From Diphasiastrum complanatum (taxonomy: Eukaryota; Streptophyta; Lycopodiopsida; Lycopodiales; Lycopodiaceae), in assembly GCA_029204225.1 (NCBI GenBank), contig CM055095.1, positions 47,566,510-47,630,509 of the forward strand: 64,000 nucleotides of DNA, written 5' to 3'. The notes below the pieces were generated by a model. The model saw only the letters and a program-made list of their open reading frames with translations. It did no database searches and had not been told where the DNA came from. This document shows, in pieces, positions 1-11,925 of this stretch; the stretch's first letter is position 1; every line of letters starts with the position of its first letter. A program made the position numbers and the translations under genes.

Positions 1-1475
1 TTGCTCAACGGTTTGGTAAGCAAATCTTCAATACAAGATGATAGGTCGATGTGCTCCAAGTAGATTTCCCCTCCAATGAGCTTCTCTCTCATGAAGTGAT
101 GTGCAACCTCGATGTGTTTGCTCCTTGCATGGAATATCAGATTGTTGTCAAGGGCTTGGGCTGAAATGTTGTCACACATGATCATAGGTAGATCATCTTC
201 CATGATTATCTTTAGCTCCACTAGCAACCTCTTGATCGAAAGCACTTCCTTTGTTGTTGTAGTGAGTGCCTTATACTCAGCTTCACAGATGAGAGTGATA
301 CAATATCTTGCTTTTTGAAAAGCCAACATATCACGTTTCCTCCAAGATATATGACATAAGCACTTGTAGATTTTCGATCTGCTCTATCACTTGCAAAATC
401 TGAGTCAAAATAGCCAACAATAGAAATATCTTCACAATCAAAAGTTGAAGATATGTATCTAAGCACTCTCTTGGCCATTAACCAATGATGAATAGTAGGA
501 TTTTGCATAGCTTGGCTCAACTTTTGAGCACTAAAACTTATGTCAAGTCTAGTTATTGTGAGCCAAATTAAGGAGCCTATAAGACTCCTAAAAAGAGTGA
601 TGTCCACGAAGGATCTTTCATCACCTTTATTAGGGTCTTTTACAATTTGCTCCATAGGAGTTTCTATACTCTTACAATCTAACATATTGAACTTTTTTAA
701 CATTGAAAGAGCATACTTGGATTGACATACAAAGGCTTTATCTTTAAGAAAGTCAATCTCTAATCCTAATATGTAGTGAATTTTTCCAAGATCTTGCATC
801 TTGAACTCTTATCCAAGTGCAATCTTGGTTTCCTCAACTAACTTGATACAACTTCCTGTTAGAATGATATCATCAACATAAATAAGAAGGATGACAATAT
901 CTCTATCAAAAAACTTGACATACAAGGAAGGATCATAGTTACTAAGATTAAATCCTAGTGACTCAAAAAAGGTGTTAAGTCGAGAATACCATGACCTTGG
1001 AGCTTGCTTTAGTCCATATAGACTTTTGAAGAGCAAGCAAACTTTGTCTTTGTCATGGATGAACCCAATAGGCTGATCCATATAAATCTCTTCTTCTAGA
1101 TATCCATTTAAAAATGCACTAGAGACACTAGTTGAAGAACTTGCCAATTGAAAAAACAAGCAATAGAAATTATGATTCTAATTGCTACCATCTTTGCAGC
1201 TGGAGCAAAAGTCTCCTCATAATCAAGTCCATAAACTTGAGCAAAACCCTTTTCACAAAGCCTAGCCTTTTACTTGTTGATTGTGCCATCTTGATTATAC
1301 TTGACTCAAAAAACCCACTTGTAACCAATGGCATGCTTGTTGGATGGAAGATCCACAAGCTCCCATGTCTTGTTGGCCATCAAAGCATCATATTCCTCCT
1401 TCATGGCAAGAAACCATTCCTTTGAATTGAGTGCATCATATACATCCTTTGGCTCCTCATGTGAAATAAAATAAG
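1..1475 (-). pseudogene. Copia A reverse transcriptase and RNase H remnant
   Basis: The N-terminal RT region (motifs LPSNKHAIGYKWVF and YEETFAPAAKMVAIR at about 1200-1400) contains stops. The palm is open at 809-1159, with FLNGYLEEEIYMDQP, SLYGLKQAPRSWYSRL and the catalytic LIYVDD. The thumb and start of RNase H lie at 221-799 (LGLEIDFLKD, VGYFDSDFASDRADRKSTS). After another frameshift the RNase H end continues to base 1 (HARSKHIEVAHHFMREK). It would copy element RNA into cDNA; the copy here is dead. Confidence 0.9.
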
Positions 1476-1479
1476 CACA

Positions 1480-2350
1480 ATTAGTGAGTTGAGTTCCACT
1501 TGCTTGCCTCTATTTTCATATGTAAGCCTCCTAGGTTTGGATCTTTCTCTTTAAGACCTCCTTGGTGAAAAGATTCGAGGTGACTCCTCAATTCTCGGCC
1601 CCATCTCTCCATGATAGTCTTCAAGGGTGATGATTGGAGTATCTTTGAACTCGGCCTCCTCAAGAATGTATTTTTGATCCTCATGGAATATAACATCCCT
1701 ACTCTCAATTGTTGTTGAGGTAGAGGGAACATACTGTAAGCCTTCTTGTTGGATGCATATCCTACCATGATCCCTTTAATAGAATCAGGATCATCTCATT
1801 TCCTTGTTTCCAAGGGTACATGAACAAAGAAAGCACATCCAAAAACTCTAAGGTGATCTACCTTAGGTTTCTTCTTAAACAAGACTTCATAAGGTGATTT
1901 TCCAACAAGTGCATTGTGAGGTAATCTATTGCACAAATAGTTTGCACAATTTATTGCTTCACCCCAATATTCAATAGGCAAAGAAGCTTCAACTTGGATT
2001 GCTTTAGCGCATTCACATAAAGATCGATTTTTCCTCTCAGCAACTCCATTTTGAGACGGAGAATAAGCACATGAAAACTCTCTCTTTATTCCTTCACCTT
2101 CACAATATTCATAAAACTTGTTGGAGATGTATTCACCTCCTCCATCACATCTTAAAGCTTTAACTTTGAAAGAAAACTGTTTCTCAACATAAGCTTTGAA
2201 GATTAGGAAGTGATCAAATACCATAGCTTTTGAAGAAAGTAGATACAACCAAGTATATCTTGTAAAGTCATCAATAAAAGTGACAAAACATGTTGTACCA
2301 CCAATACTTTTAGAAGAAGAAAAATGAACATCCGAGTGTATAAGCTCCAA
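1480..2350 (-). pseudogene. Copia A integrase remnant
   Basis: The catalytic core of the integrase, which would join element cDNA to the host chromosome, is open from 2350 to 1796. The DDE triad can be followed: Asp in LIHSDVHF, Asp in RCDGGGEY, Glu in NGVAERKN. The conserved C-terminal core WGEAINCANYLCNRLP and LRVFGCAFFVHVP follows. From 1795 to 1480 the region between integrase and RT is out of frame. The core is nearly complete, but upstream and downstream frames are broken. Confidence 0.88.
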
Positions 2351-2967
2351 AGGATGAGTAGTCTTGATAAAAGACTTTTGATATGGCTTTCTATGTGATT
2401 TTGCAATACCACAAGCCCCACAAGGCTTGAAATCTTTGGAAAGTGATTTTGGAAGGCCAACACCTTCTCTTTCTTGACCATAGAAGACATAGACTTAAAG
2501 TTAGGATGCCCCAACCTTCTATGCCACAACTCCTCCTTAGATAAAAAAGCAACTTCACAAAAGTTTGCATTCTCATAAGAATTCACTTTGAAAATTCCAC
2601 CATATCTAGATCCATCAGCTAGGACCTCATCATTTTTCTTGATAAAGCAAGTATTGGAATTGAACTTTATATTACAACCACTATCAAGCAACTTTCCAAC
2701 ACTAATCAAGTTCTTTGTAAGTTTAGGAATGAAAAGAACCTTGGAAAGTGAAAGAAATTTAGAAGAAGCAAGTTTCAATGGAATGTTGCCAATTCCTTCT
2801 ATAGAGCACTCATGATCATTTGCAGTGTAAATAAATCTCTTAAGTCCTTTGTAAGGTACAATTGAGTCAAAAGACTCCTTTGAACAACACATATTTGAAG
2901 AAGCTCCACTCTCTATGTACCAAGCTCCATCTTTCTTGAAAGGTGATGGAGAAAAACTAGACACCAT
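2203..2967 (-). pseudogene. Copia A protease and GAG-pre-integrase remnant
   Basis: The open stretch begins MVSSFSPSPFKKDGAWYIESG. The retroviral-type aspartic protease signature is present as YIESGASSNM; the usual catalytic Asp of DSGAS is Glu here, which should inactivate it. Further on, LWHRRLGHPNFKSMSSMV is the GAG-pre-integrase motif that precedes integrase. After about residue 175 the frame shifts, and the remaining residues are out-of-frame integrase DNA. This is part of the single Copia polyprotein. Confidence 0.85.
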
Positions 2968-3869
2968 GAGTGATCCTTCTCCATCACTTGGAACAAAATC
3001 TTCTTCAATCTCTTTGGAGAGATTTGCTTGCTTGAGTTGGTTTTCTTCTTAAAGCAATTAGAGGCATAGTTCCCCTTCTTGCCACAGAAGAAACACTTCA
3101 CTTTTTTTTTCTTGGTCTTTGAAGTAGAAGGATGAGATGAATCATCCTCTTCACCATCTTTGTCTCGATCCTTGGCTTTGCCTTTGTTGGATGCTTGAGA
3201 AAACTGGTTCTTACTTCTTCCTTTATGCTTGTCCTTGACAAAGAGGGCTTTGTCACTTCCACCATGCTCGAGTTTGTTCATCCTAGAAAGTTTATAACTT
3301 TGCCTAGCTTCTTCAAAAATGAGAATTTCTTGGAGAGTTTCTAAACTAGGCAACTCCTCCTTAATGGCAAAGGACTGAACAAGAATATCATAGTCATCTT
3401 TCAAGCCATTTAGGATGACTTGTACTAGCTCATCTTGGTTAATTGTAACACCAACACAAGAAAGCTCCCTATGAAGATCTTTTACTCTCAGAACATAGTT
3501 TGATGCACTCTCCTCACTTCTTTGAAAACTTTAGAAAATATGATTCCTAAGTGTGAGTATTCTAGAAGTATTTTTTGCTTCATAGATGGACTTAAGTGCA
3601 TCCCAAGCATCTTTGGCTATAGTGCAAGGTCCTATCTCTCTCAAAATTTCATTAGATACATTCATCTTAATGAAATGTAGAGCCATTCTAGCTCTCTTCC
3701 TATACTTAGGTATTTCAGACTGTGCCTGAGGCTCCTCCTCAATACCAAGCACAATGTCCATAACATCCTAGAGTATCAAAATAGACTCCATTCTGAATTT
3801 CCAAATTGAGTAATTAGAAGTATTTAGTTTTTCATTTGCTTCTAGGAGATATCCTCCCCGAGGTGCCAT
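2913..3869 (-). pseudogene. Copia A gag remnant
   Basis: Gag would bind element RNA and form the virus-like particle. The frame opens at an ATG at 3869 (MAPRGGYLLEAN...) and runs in one frame to about 2913, interrupted by two nonsense codons: a TAG near 3779, and a TAA at 3531-3533 directly after RNHIF. The N-terminal part has the usual plant Copia gag core (residues reading KMNVSNEILREIG, then KSIYEAKNTSRILTLR). The zinc knuckle near 3050-3090 reads CFFCGKKGNYASNC, with the knuckle His replaced by Asn. Just after the knuckle the frame shifts relative to protease. It is a dead gag. Confidence 0.88.
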
Positions 3870-4628
3870 TAGATGAAGACTTCTTAGTTATTGGACAACA
3901 ATATGTTTGAGCTTGTTCCAATCAGACTTAATGTTGCTGCTCTCTTTCACTATAGGTAGTTTCAAGGATACGCTACCTTCCTATGTGAAAAACTTGCAAT
4001 TGTATTTGAGATGGATTTCAAATTTCCACAAAACAAGATTATCTAGATCAGACACTCAAGGTGGATTGAGCCACTTAGACAAGTTTGAATCCTACTTTTG
4101 GCACGTGTGAAATGCTTCAAAAGAAAACACTATTGATACTCAGAAGGCTCACAAGGTGTTCAATTACTTCAAACTTAGTCTTGATCTTTAGTTTCTTGTG
4201 TAGGATGCTCAAAACAATGGACTCAGAACAAAGCAAGATTGAATCAAATCAAAAAGTGGTCACTCGGATTTTGGACCTCTCCCTACCCTCTTCAAGAGCT
4301 TATAACTCTTGATAGACACATCAAATTGATTTGATTTTAATTTCTATGGAAAGTACACATCATAAGCTTTCCATCAAGCTATAAGACCACTATCTTTGGA
4401 TCTACTAGCAAGGAGATAAAAGGGACTGAAAATCTCTGATTTTCACACGTGTGGAATTCCAAAATTCTGTACTACCACTTTTCAGACCTGAATTTTTTTT
4501 TTTTTTAATCCGATTTGGTCCAAACACACTTCAAAGAAAGGTAAGAAAAAGTGTATAACTGTTTTTTTGCTTGAATTAGCTCTCAAATTCTTGTACAATC
4601 AGAGATGTTAGCATGCAAAGCTCAATTT

Positions 4629-4641
4629 GGCTCTGATACCA
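4629..4641 (-). other. Primer-binding site of Copia A (tRNA-iMet)
   Basis: On the minus strand this reads TGGTATCAGAGCC, complementary to the 3' end of plant initiator tRNA-Met, the usual Copia primer. It abuts the LTR at 4642. Confidence 0.9.
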
Positions 4642-5349
4642 TGACAAAATTTCACACGTGTGGGGATGATCCACAAGTATGATAGATCTTATTAAGCTTT
4701 ATGATTAGCACAATAATCTGATTCTAGATTGAATAGCAAGATCTAGTACAAAACTTATGGCTTAATCACAATCTAGCATGCTAAGAATCAGAGAATGATA
4801 GCAATGAATCATAAATGAGCAAAAATACAAGAAATTAGTGTAGGAGCACTAGCCTCAACACCAGTTAGAGAGAGAAAGAGAGAGAGAGACATCAAGCAAA
4901 AATGGTGTGGATCCAAAATGGCATGAGATAGCTACAAAGCTTTGGTTCTTCATAAAAAATTATGAGAATGGCTACACATATTTATGGAGTTTGAGGTAGC
5001 TGGAGGTGAAACCACATCCATCCACCTTTCAATGACATCTAAAGTGAAAACTAGAGTCTAAGTGACATTTGTCACATCTCATGCATGAATCTCTACTTAC
5101 TTTTACCAAGTGTCCTAGTTCTAACTAGAATTGTACAAATCATCATGCATGTGTCCATTACACTTTGTGCATGCCTTGCATGTCACTATGGATCACTTAC
5201 ATTGAATGCACGTGATATGCCACGAGTTTCTACAAGCATAATATTGCTATTTCTAATTCTACAATCTATATGCAAGTTGTAATCATCCAACTAGATATGA
5301 CATGTCCATATAGCTCGAGTTCTATCTAGGCCAAAAATTGGCATTTACA
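4642..5349 (-). repeat. 5' LTR of Copia A
   Basis: The segment starts (plus strand) with TGACAAAATTTC right after the primer site and ends with GGCATTTACA, so the element strand reads TGTAAATGCC...TTTTGTCA, a TG...CA LTR of 708 bp. The outer end resembles that of the 702-bp LTR of element H: both carry a GCCAAAAATTGGC-like palindrome a few bases inside. A CACACGTGTG palindrome lies at 4653-4662. The outer boundary is inferred from this similarity, because the partner LTR is outside the window. Confidence 0.72.
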
Positions 5350-5399
5350 TTTATGAATCAACATACTTGCATAGTACAATGTTTGTAGCAAGCCTAAAG

Positions 5400-5893
5400 T
5401 CAAGATGAATTATTTCTCAATTTCAACACCCAGGATGGGGACCGACATTATGCAAGTCTGAAAAGATCACCGAGAGACTTCCAAGTGGGGGATTGGATAT
5501 TTTGAGAATCCCGAAGGATTCGAGTGTAATGCATATCAACTAGATCTTGCAAAAGATCGGATCCTCAGCTTACCAACTAGAACTCCTGAAGGATCTCAAG
5601 TGCATCCCGTGTTTCACGTAAGCAACTCAAGAAGAGTCTACGTGAAGGAGTGCATCTTCGTTCTGGAAACCAAATGGACCTGTTGGATGAATCATCGGGT
5701 GTGTCTCGATTTGGACCCGGAAGGATCTTGGAAACAAGAACTAAACGATTGAGAAATCGTATAGTTACCAAGCACCTGGCTCGATGGAAGAGTCACACAG
5801 ACGATGATGATTCTTGGTAACAGGAAGGAAGCTTAAGGGGAAACATCTCCAGTTTTAAGTTCAGAGGACAGAACTTGAATAAGGGGGGAAGAA
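5400..5893 (+). pseudogene. Ty3/Gypsy integrase C-terminal remnant
   Basis: Plus-strand frames across this stretch read like the end of a Gypsy pol: GSQVHPVFHVSNSRR (the HPVFHVS signature of the integrase C-terminal domain), then LRNRIVTKHLARWKS and a stop near 5820. A purine tract AAGGGGGGAAG at 5881-5891 sits just before the LTR start, as a polypurine tract should. The upstream part of the element is missing, and several frame changes are needed to read it through. Confidence 0.7.
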
Positions 5894-6365
5894 TGTCATG
5901 CCCATGATTGGTCTCGGGTAGCGTGTCCATGCTAGGGACCGGTAGACCAACAACCCGTAAGTTAATTGTGACTATAAGGGATTTGGGGCCCTTATGTGTA
6001 CATGGTCATAATTAATGGTTGTAGGCCTAAAACACTTGATGGTGGATTTGTATGGGTCTATCAGTGAGTCATTGGAGAACCAGATGACATGGCCCAGATA
6101 GGCTGCAGAGGTGTCCAGTGAGGTGTCATAGTGCACTACTAGTGGTGCATGGGCCTTGGAGGGTATAAGTATACCTATTGGGCTCTCACTAGTGTATGCT
6201 TAATAGCATGACCGGTGACATAATGCTACTGGTGTGATGCCTCATTTCTCTCTGTGTGATTGATCCATAGTTTGGGGGCTAGATCCGTTCGATCTAGGTT
6301 TGGTTGGGTTGGTTTGTCCACCATCAGGTTTCCTTGTTTGCTTGTGGTTGGCATGCTTAGAATAG
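5894..6365 (+). repeat. Probable 3' LTR of the Gypsy fragment
   Basis: TGTCATGCCC begins immediately after the polypurine tract. A TATA-like box (TATAAG) lies at 6164-6169 inside it, as in an LTR promoter. No partner LTR is seen in the window, so the right boundary is a guess. Confidence 0.5.
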
Positions 6366-6756
6366 GATCCTTGAATTGAGGTCTTTATACCTCCTCTCTA
6401 TTAAGCATCCAAATAGAGTACAAATGGTGCCTTTTTATAAATGGAGAAAGCCCTTGCCCCAAAATCCTATTGGCTAATATTCACAATGATCCTATCCATT
6501 CATCTTGGACCCAACTTGATCCAAGGGTCCACAAAAAGTATATTAGAAATCACAAGATTCATGTGAGTCCAAAATTGGACCCAACTTTTTAAAAAAGTAA
6601 ACTCTAAGTTCTAACTTGACTTTGGGCCTCAAGTTTTATCTTAATTACAAAGGGCCCAAGTCTATTATTTCTATTTACATTTGTCTTGTGTGCTCATTGG
6701 GCCATGGACTTATATGCACAAGAAGCCATGCCCTCACAACGCATTTATTATTGAAT
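6366..6756. other. No gene seen
   Basis: AT-rich DNA between the Gypsy LTR and the next Gypsy fragment. I see no coding frame with recognisable motifs. Confidence 0.5.
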
Positions 6757-7690
6757 TTATTTATTTGCTCCCGTTGTATTGGGAATACCCCCAATATGAA
6801 ACACGACCTGAAGTAGTGCCGGTCCCTCGGCACTCTTCCGGTTCAATAAAGTGGGGGCTTGGCTTGCTTCTGGTTGATCAGGTGCCAGTGATGCATCGTT
6901 GGTTGATCCAGGCTTGAAAACGCCTCGTCCAGGGATGGCCCAGGAGGGTGGCTCGGTAATACACACGAGCGATTGGCAGCTGATCTTCCATGTGATCTGA
7001 GGTTAATGCCTTATTAAGATCAAAAAATATAGGTGAGAGAAAGTTATCCCACTTGGTCTCTATACCCATGAGATACTCCAAGTCCCAGGCGTAAGTTGCT
7101 GCCGCGCGGTCTGTTGGGTCAGGACAATTCAAATATTCATTTGAAAACTTGTTGAGAGCCCTTTGGGCATCTACAGCCATTGTCTATCCGTGATCTCAGG
7201 GAATTTTTGGCCAATTGCAATTGTTTAGCGTGATTTTGTCTAGTGGGATGCCGCATTCTGCCCATTTGGTTCGTCGTGAGCATGGTAGAAAATGGGCGTT
7301 TACCCGGAGTTGCTGAGGACTCATCACATACGCCCTGATGGCCGCAGGGTCGCGCTTGAATAGCTGATGGTGCCACTCTGGTTGTGAGTAGAGGGCGGGG
7401 AGTGCTTGCAGCTCTTGTCGCTTGATCGTTTGCGCCAAAAATGAGATCTGCCAGCTGCCTCTTGAAGATTCATGGGGATATTTAGATATGAATTCATTGA
7501 TCTTCTCCTCCACGGACTTTGGACATCTGAAGGCCTGGCTGACTAATATAGATCGTGAGCCTCGTGATGAGGAGGCTTGACCCTCTCCTTGACTCTGGTT
7601 GGGGCCCGTGTCTTGGCCTTGGCCTTGCGTGTCTGCTCCAGTATCTGAGGCCCCTTGGTCTTGTACATAAGGACTAGATCTTTGGATCAA
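6757..7690 (-). pseudogene. Unrecognised ORF fused downstream of Gypsy integrase
   Basis: Directly after the integrase (shared DNA around 7650-7690) a different frame opens and runs in one reading frame from 7690 to about 6757. It is interrupted by TGA at 7196-7198 and TAG near 7186, with a further stop at 6878. The first part is a Gln/Gly/Asp/Ser low-complexity stretch (residues about 15-45). It is followed by a globular-looking region with CPKSVEEKINEFISKYPHES and QPEWHHQLFKRDPAAIRAYV, then NKFSNEYLNCPDPTDRAAAT. I do not recognise the family. The start is uncertain (a non-ATG codon opens the frame). It could be an accessory ORF of this Gypsy lineage or captured DNA. Base composition is less AT-rich than its neighbours. 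Confidence 0.5.
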
Positions 7691-8771
7691 AGATCTTTCT
7701 TTTGTAACCTATGATCGTGCCATGCTTTGCATCGTTCCTTTTCAGCTGCCATTGCATGTACAACTAGTAAGCGTGTTTCAAAGAGCTTATGTAGAGCTTC
7801 GTGGCATAATTGTAGAGATCTGGATTCATCAAGACGTTGCGTTGCGACAATCCTTAATGAAGGGACCAAAAACTCTACTGACATTACAACATTCTGACCA
7901 TAAACCAATTGAAATGGCGTTTGATCAGTGCTCCCCTTATATGCTGTCCTGAATGTCCACATAGTAGCATGTAACTTGTGTTTCCAATCTGATCTGCTAG
8001 CTTCAACTATTTTTGTGAGTACGCTACATAGGATCTTATTGGATGACTCTGCTTGCCCATTACCACGAGGATAATAAGGCATACTGGTTCTATGAATCAC
8101 GAAGAATCCCTCCAATAAGACCTTGATGGTCTCATTGATGAAATGACTCCTGCGATCGCTGACTATCTCCACCGGGCATCCAAAGCTCACAATGATATTT
8201 TCATAAAGAAACTTGGCAGTGGTCCTAGCATCGGCTACTCTTACTAACTTGGCTTCGACTCACTTGGTGAGGTAGTCCATGGCCACGATTATATATCGGG
8301 CTTGGGTACTTCTTGCTGCAGGGTGAATTGGACCAATATAATCCAATCCCCAAATGGTGCTTGGGCTAAGACCGAGTGTAGAAGGTCATAATTTAATCTC
8401 ATTGGTCTCCTCACCCTTTGGCACACATCACATTTCCTCAGGTATTCCTCCGTATCCTTATGAATCGTTGGCTACCAGCATCTCGATTGCAGGATCTTGC
8501 GAACTCTAATGTTGGATGCAAAATGACCTCCACCCATGTCTTCATGTGAGAGCAAAACGATTTGAGTTGCCTCATGAGGAAGAATACATTGCCGAAGGAT
8601 CCCATTTGGTCCTCTTCGGTACAATTGGCCGACAATCAGCTGATAAGGTCTAGCTTTCAAGATCAACTTCCACTGTTTCGCCTTTGGTAGTGATTTGTCT
8701 GGTTGGCCCCGCATTAGATATTCAACTATGTCAGCGGCCCATTCCGTGTGGATTATTCTCCTTCTTACCAA
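7687..8771 (-). pseudogene. Ty3/Gypsy integrase remnant C
   Basis: Two open pieces lie in element order on the minus strand. 8472-8771 covers the linker between RNase H and integrase and the zinc-binding N-terminus (WAADIVEYLMRGQPDKSLP, then HEDMGGGHFASNIRVRKIL). 7687-8190 covers the core (IVSDRRSHFINE, MPYYPRGNGQAESSNKIL, TAYKGSTDQTPFQLVYG). In the core the usual DRGSHF reads DRRSHF. The stretch between them (8190-8470) has stops. The same lineage occurs on the other strand at 40204-41240, which shares WDADIVEYLMHGQPNRSLS and HDRRLQKKDL. Confidence 0.85.
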
Positions 8772-10100
8772 TCGACTAATTGGTTTTAATCTTCATCCAT
8801 TATTTATCCAGTTTGGCGAATAATCCCGTGTTTTTATATAGTTTGCAGAATTACATGGAGTTGAGGACGTATTTTTCGCTTGACAGAAATCTTGTGTAAA
8901 AACATAGTGTCGCATTTTTCTCTTTTTCCAAAGAGCCTCAAATGTTAAGGAAATGACTCTGGCAAAGTGTGGGGCAACCCTAAATGAGATTTAAGAGCAC
9001 CTTCTTCTTTTTCGCATTTTTCGTGAAAAGCCCGACAATGTTGTTTGTGGCTGTTTTAGTTCATTTCTGTAGAGCTATAGTTTTGGTTCATTTATGCAGA
9101 CAGAACGTTTACAGCCATTTTCCATCGCTTATCAACAATCAATTTTTGAGAAGGAACTAGATGAATGCTAGCGGACACCAGCCAACTGGCAATCGCATTT
9201 GATGACCTAATTTCTTAGTATAAATAGTTGTTCATATTCATACATTTTATCAATAAAAATAATTATTAGAAGAAGCATTTGCATAGTTAGCTCTCTCTCT
9301 CTCTCTCTCTCAAGCCTGTGAGCTTGAACACTCTTGAGCATTCTAGATCACTTCTTAGAGTTGTTTTAGAGATTGCTATTGCACTACTGCTTATCAGCAT
9401 TGCACTTAATTCAGACTTACATTTTAGCTGCTGAGAGATAGCATAGAGTACGCGGCTTCGATCCACAACTTATTATACTCATTTACTTCTGTTACGCTTC
9501 ATACTGAATCAATATTATCCTTCATTGTGTTCAGTTTTTTGTCTTAGAATGTATGCATTTCTGTATTTCTTCGCGACTAATTCGCGAACGGTACTCTTTG
9601 GAGCGTGAGGGCAAAACGGGTTTCGCGACATTTTTCGTGTCACTTCATTGGTTTTGTCTTCGTCGTTGGTTCCGTTTCCATCGTTGGTTTCATTTTGCTC
9701 GTCTACCTTTCTCTCGTATTGGACCGCAAAAAGATTCTTGTGCCAGACCGCAAAAGATTCTCGTTCGTGAATCATTCGTGTTTGCGATCCGTTCGTCTTC
9801 GTTTCATTTGACTTTTGTGTTCGCAAAACTTTTCGTGTTTTGTGTCTCCTGACTTTCCTGTTCGGAAACATCTTCGTCAGGCTGAGGGCTGAAAGCTAGC
9901 AAGACTTTGTAAATAGAAACGTTTTGTTTCTTCAGCGATATACTCTGATTCTATAGAAGTTAGAGCTATCGAAGATTGCTTGCAACTGTACTAGGAAACA
10001 AGACCATTGTTGAGGAAGAATGTAAATCCAGAAGTAGATTTACGAGTGTCTCTCCTACCCAACTTGCATCTATGTAATCATTGAGTAAATTGAATTTGTC
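8772..10100. other. LTR-like non-coding region
   Basis: No gene is seen. A good TATA box (TATAAATAG, 9219-9227), a nearby AATAAA (9252-9257) and a (CT)10 run (9291-9310) look like the promoter end of a plus-oriented LTR. No second copy is present in the window, so family and limits are unknown. Frames open on both strands at 9515-9871 have no recognisable motif. Confidence 0.4.
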
Positions 10101-10125
10101 ATTGTCGACTGCTCCATAACAAATG

Positions 10126-11025
10126 CAAAAGTCCATAGTAGCTCAAAGATATGTCATGACTCCGATAAGAGCCTTCCAATGTGTTATACCAGGGTTAGTC
10201 ATAAACTGACTTAGGGAGCTGACTGCAAAAGCTATGTCCGGCCTGGTATAGATTATTGCGTACATAAGAGATCCTATTATCGAATGATAAGGATACTCAC
10301 GCATCTACTCCTTCTCTTCGATTGTTAGGGGACACTGGTCTTTTGACAATTTGAAACTTGGTTCCATTGGTGAGAGAGCCATCTTGCAATTAACTAGATT
10401 ATATCTGACTAACATATTGTAGATATACCTCTGTTGAGTAATGTAGAGCAACTTCTGATTTCTATCTCTGTGAATTTGAATACCAAGGAAGAAATGAGCT
10501 TCTACCAGATCGGTCATATCAAATTCGGATGATAGCATAGTCTTGCTTCTTTTATCAAATTGATACTGTTGTCGAAGAGCAATGTGTCATCCAAGACTAC
10601 TGCACTGTCTTGAAGTAAACATTCGAATCTGAAGAGCTTGGTGTGTAGCCATGATCAATAAGGAAAGTATTGATCCTTTGAAACCATGCTCAAATAGATT
10701 GCTTTAAGCCATAAAGTGCCTTATAGAGTTTACACACATGATTGTGTTTACCTTCGATAATATAACCTTCAGGTTGCACCATGTAAATGTCTTCTTCGAT
10801 AACTCCATTGAGATATGTTGTCTGTACATCCATTTGATGTATTTTCAAATCTGCTACAGAAGCAAATGATAATAAAAGTCGAATCGAAGAATGCTTGACT
10901 ACTGGACTGAAGGTCTCAGTGTAATCGACGTTGTATACCTGAGAAAAACCTCTGGCGACAAGTCGGGCTTTTCTTTGTCGATGCTTCCATCTGCTTTGTA
11001 CTTGACTTTGAAAATCCATTTGCAA
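10126..11025 (-). pseudogene. Copia D reverse transcriptase remnant
   Basis: 10690-11025 holds the N-terminal RT (ARLVARGFSQVYNVDYTETF, MDVQTTYLNGVIEEDIYM, KLYKALYGLKQS). 10305-10538 holds the RT thumb (FDMTDLVEAHFFLGIQIHRD). Between them the catalytic YVDD box is damaged: it reads VLDDTLLF in broken frames. RNase H is barely traceable below 10300. A dead copy. Confidence 0.85.
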
Positions 11026-11925
11026 TCAACTACGTGTCTGCTAGCAGGTAGTTCAACAATCATCCATGTCTGGTTTTTGATAAGAGATGAATATTCTTTA
11101 TCCATAGCTTATTTCCAGAGATCAGAATTGGGCCGACTGAGTGTCTCTTCGACAATCGTCGGCTCCTTAACAAGATAGGCTACAGACTTGTCATTATACC
11201 TGATAGGTAGTCTACTAGCTCTTGATGATCTTCTGGAGAATATTCGAAGTTGATCATTTTGATCATGTTGTAGTTGCTGAACTACAACATCATTATCTTC
11301 GGATGCGCTGTTGGTATGTTGTTCATCGAAAGTAGATGAGCTTGGACCTTCTATAGGAATAGTCGACTAAAGAACTGGGAAGTTCGATATGTCAAAAGAG
11401 TCAGACAAATCGGCTACATGGGCTTTGCATTTTCCCTTGAACTCGATAAACTGATCTTTGATGAAGATGATATCTTGGCTAGTGAATATCTTTGACTCAA
11501 TAGGATTGAACAACTTGTAGGCTTGATCTGAAGTAGTGTAGCTGATGAAAACACATTTGATACTCTGAAAGTCGAGCTTCTTCCTGAGATCATGAGGAAT
11601 CTGCGCATAAGGAGTGCATCCGAAAACCTTTAAGTTCGATAAAGAAGGTTTGGTACCTGTCCAAACTTCGAATGATATTTTGTCTGAGAGACCTTTAGTA
11701 GGACATCTGTTTTAAATATAGGCTGTTGTTGAAGTAGCTTCAAGGACTTCGGAAGTGTCACATGTGATAACATGCACTTTGTCGATTTGTTTAAAGTTCT
11801 ATTCTTTCTCTCAACAAGACCATTTGACTGAGGCGAATAGGAGGTAATGTATTATTGCTGAATGCTGTTGTTAAGGTAGTACTCCTTGAATTTAGTGGAG
11901 ATGTATTCTCCCTTATTGTCGGACC

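Larger units (their letters stand above)
1..5349 (-). mobile_element. Copia LTR retrotransposon A, 3' end outside window
   Basis: A Ty1/Copia element lies on the minus strand in the family order gag, protease, integrase, reverse transcriptase, RNase H, reading from about 3869 down to base 1. The primer-binding site at 4629-4641 reads TGGTATCAGAGCC on the minus strand, matching the initiator tRNA-Met 3' end. The 5' LTR follows directly at 4642. The 3' LTR would lie left of base 1 and is not seen. Every coding block carries stops or frameshifts, so this copy is not autonomous now. It is related to element H (44872-49443): the LTRs have similar length and similar ends. Confidence 0.93.

Noticed and set aside
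9515-9871. Open frames on both strands
   Set aside because: Overlapping frames with biased composition and no motif, in LTR-like DNA.
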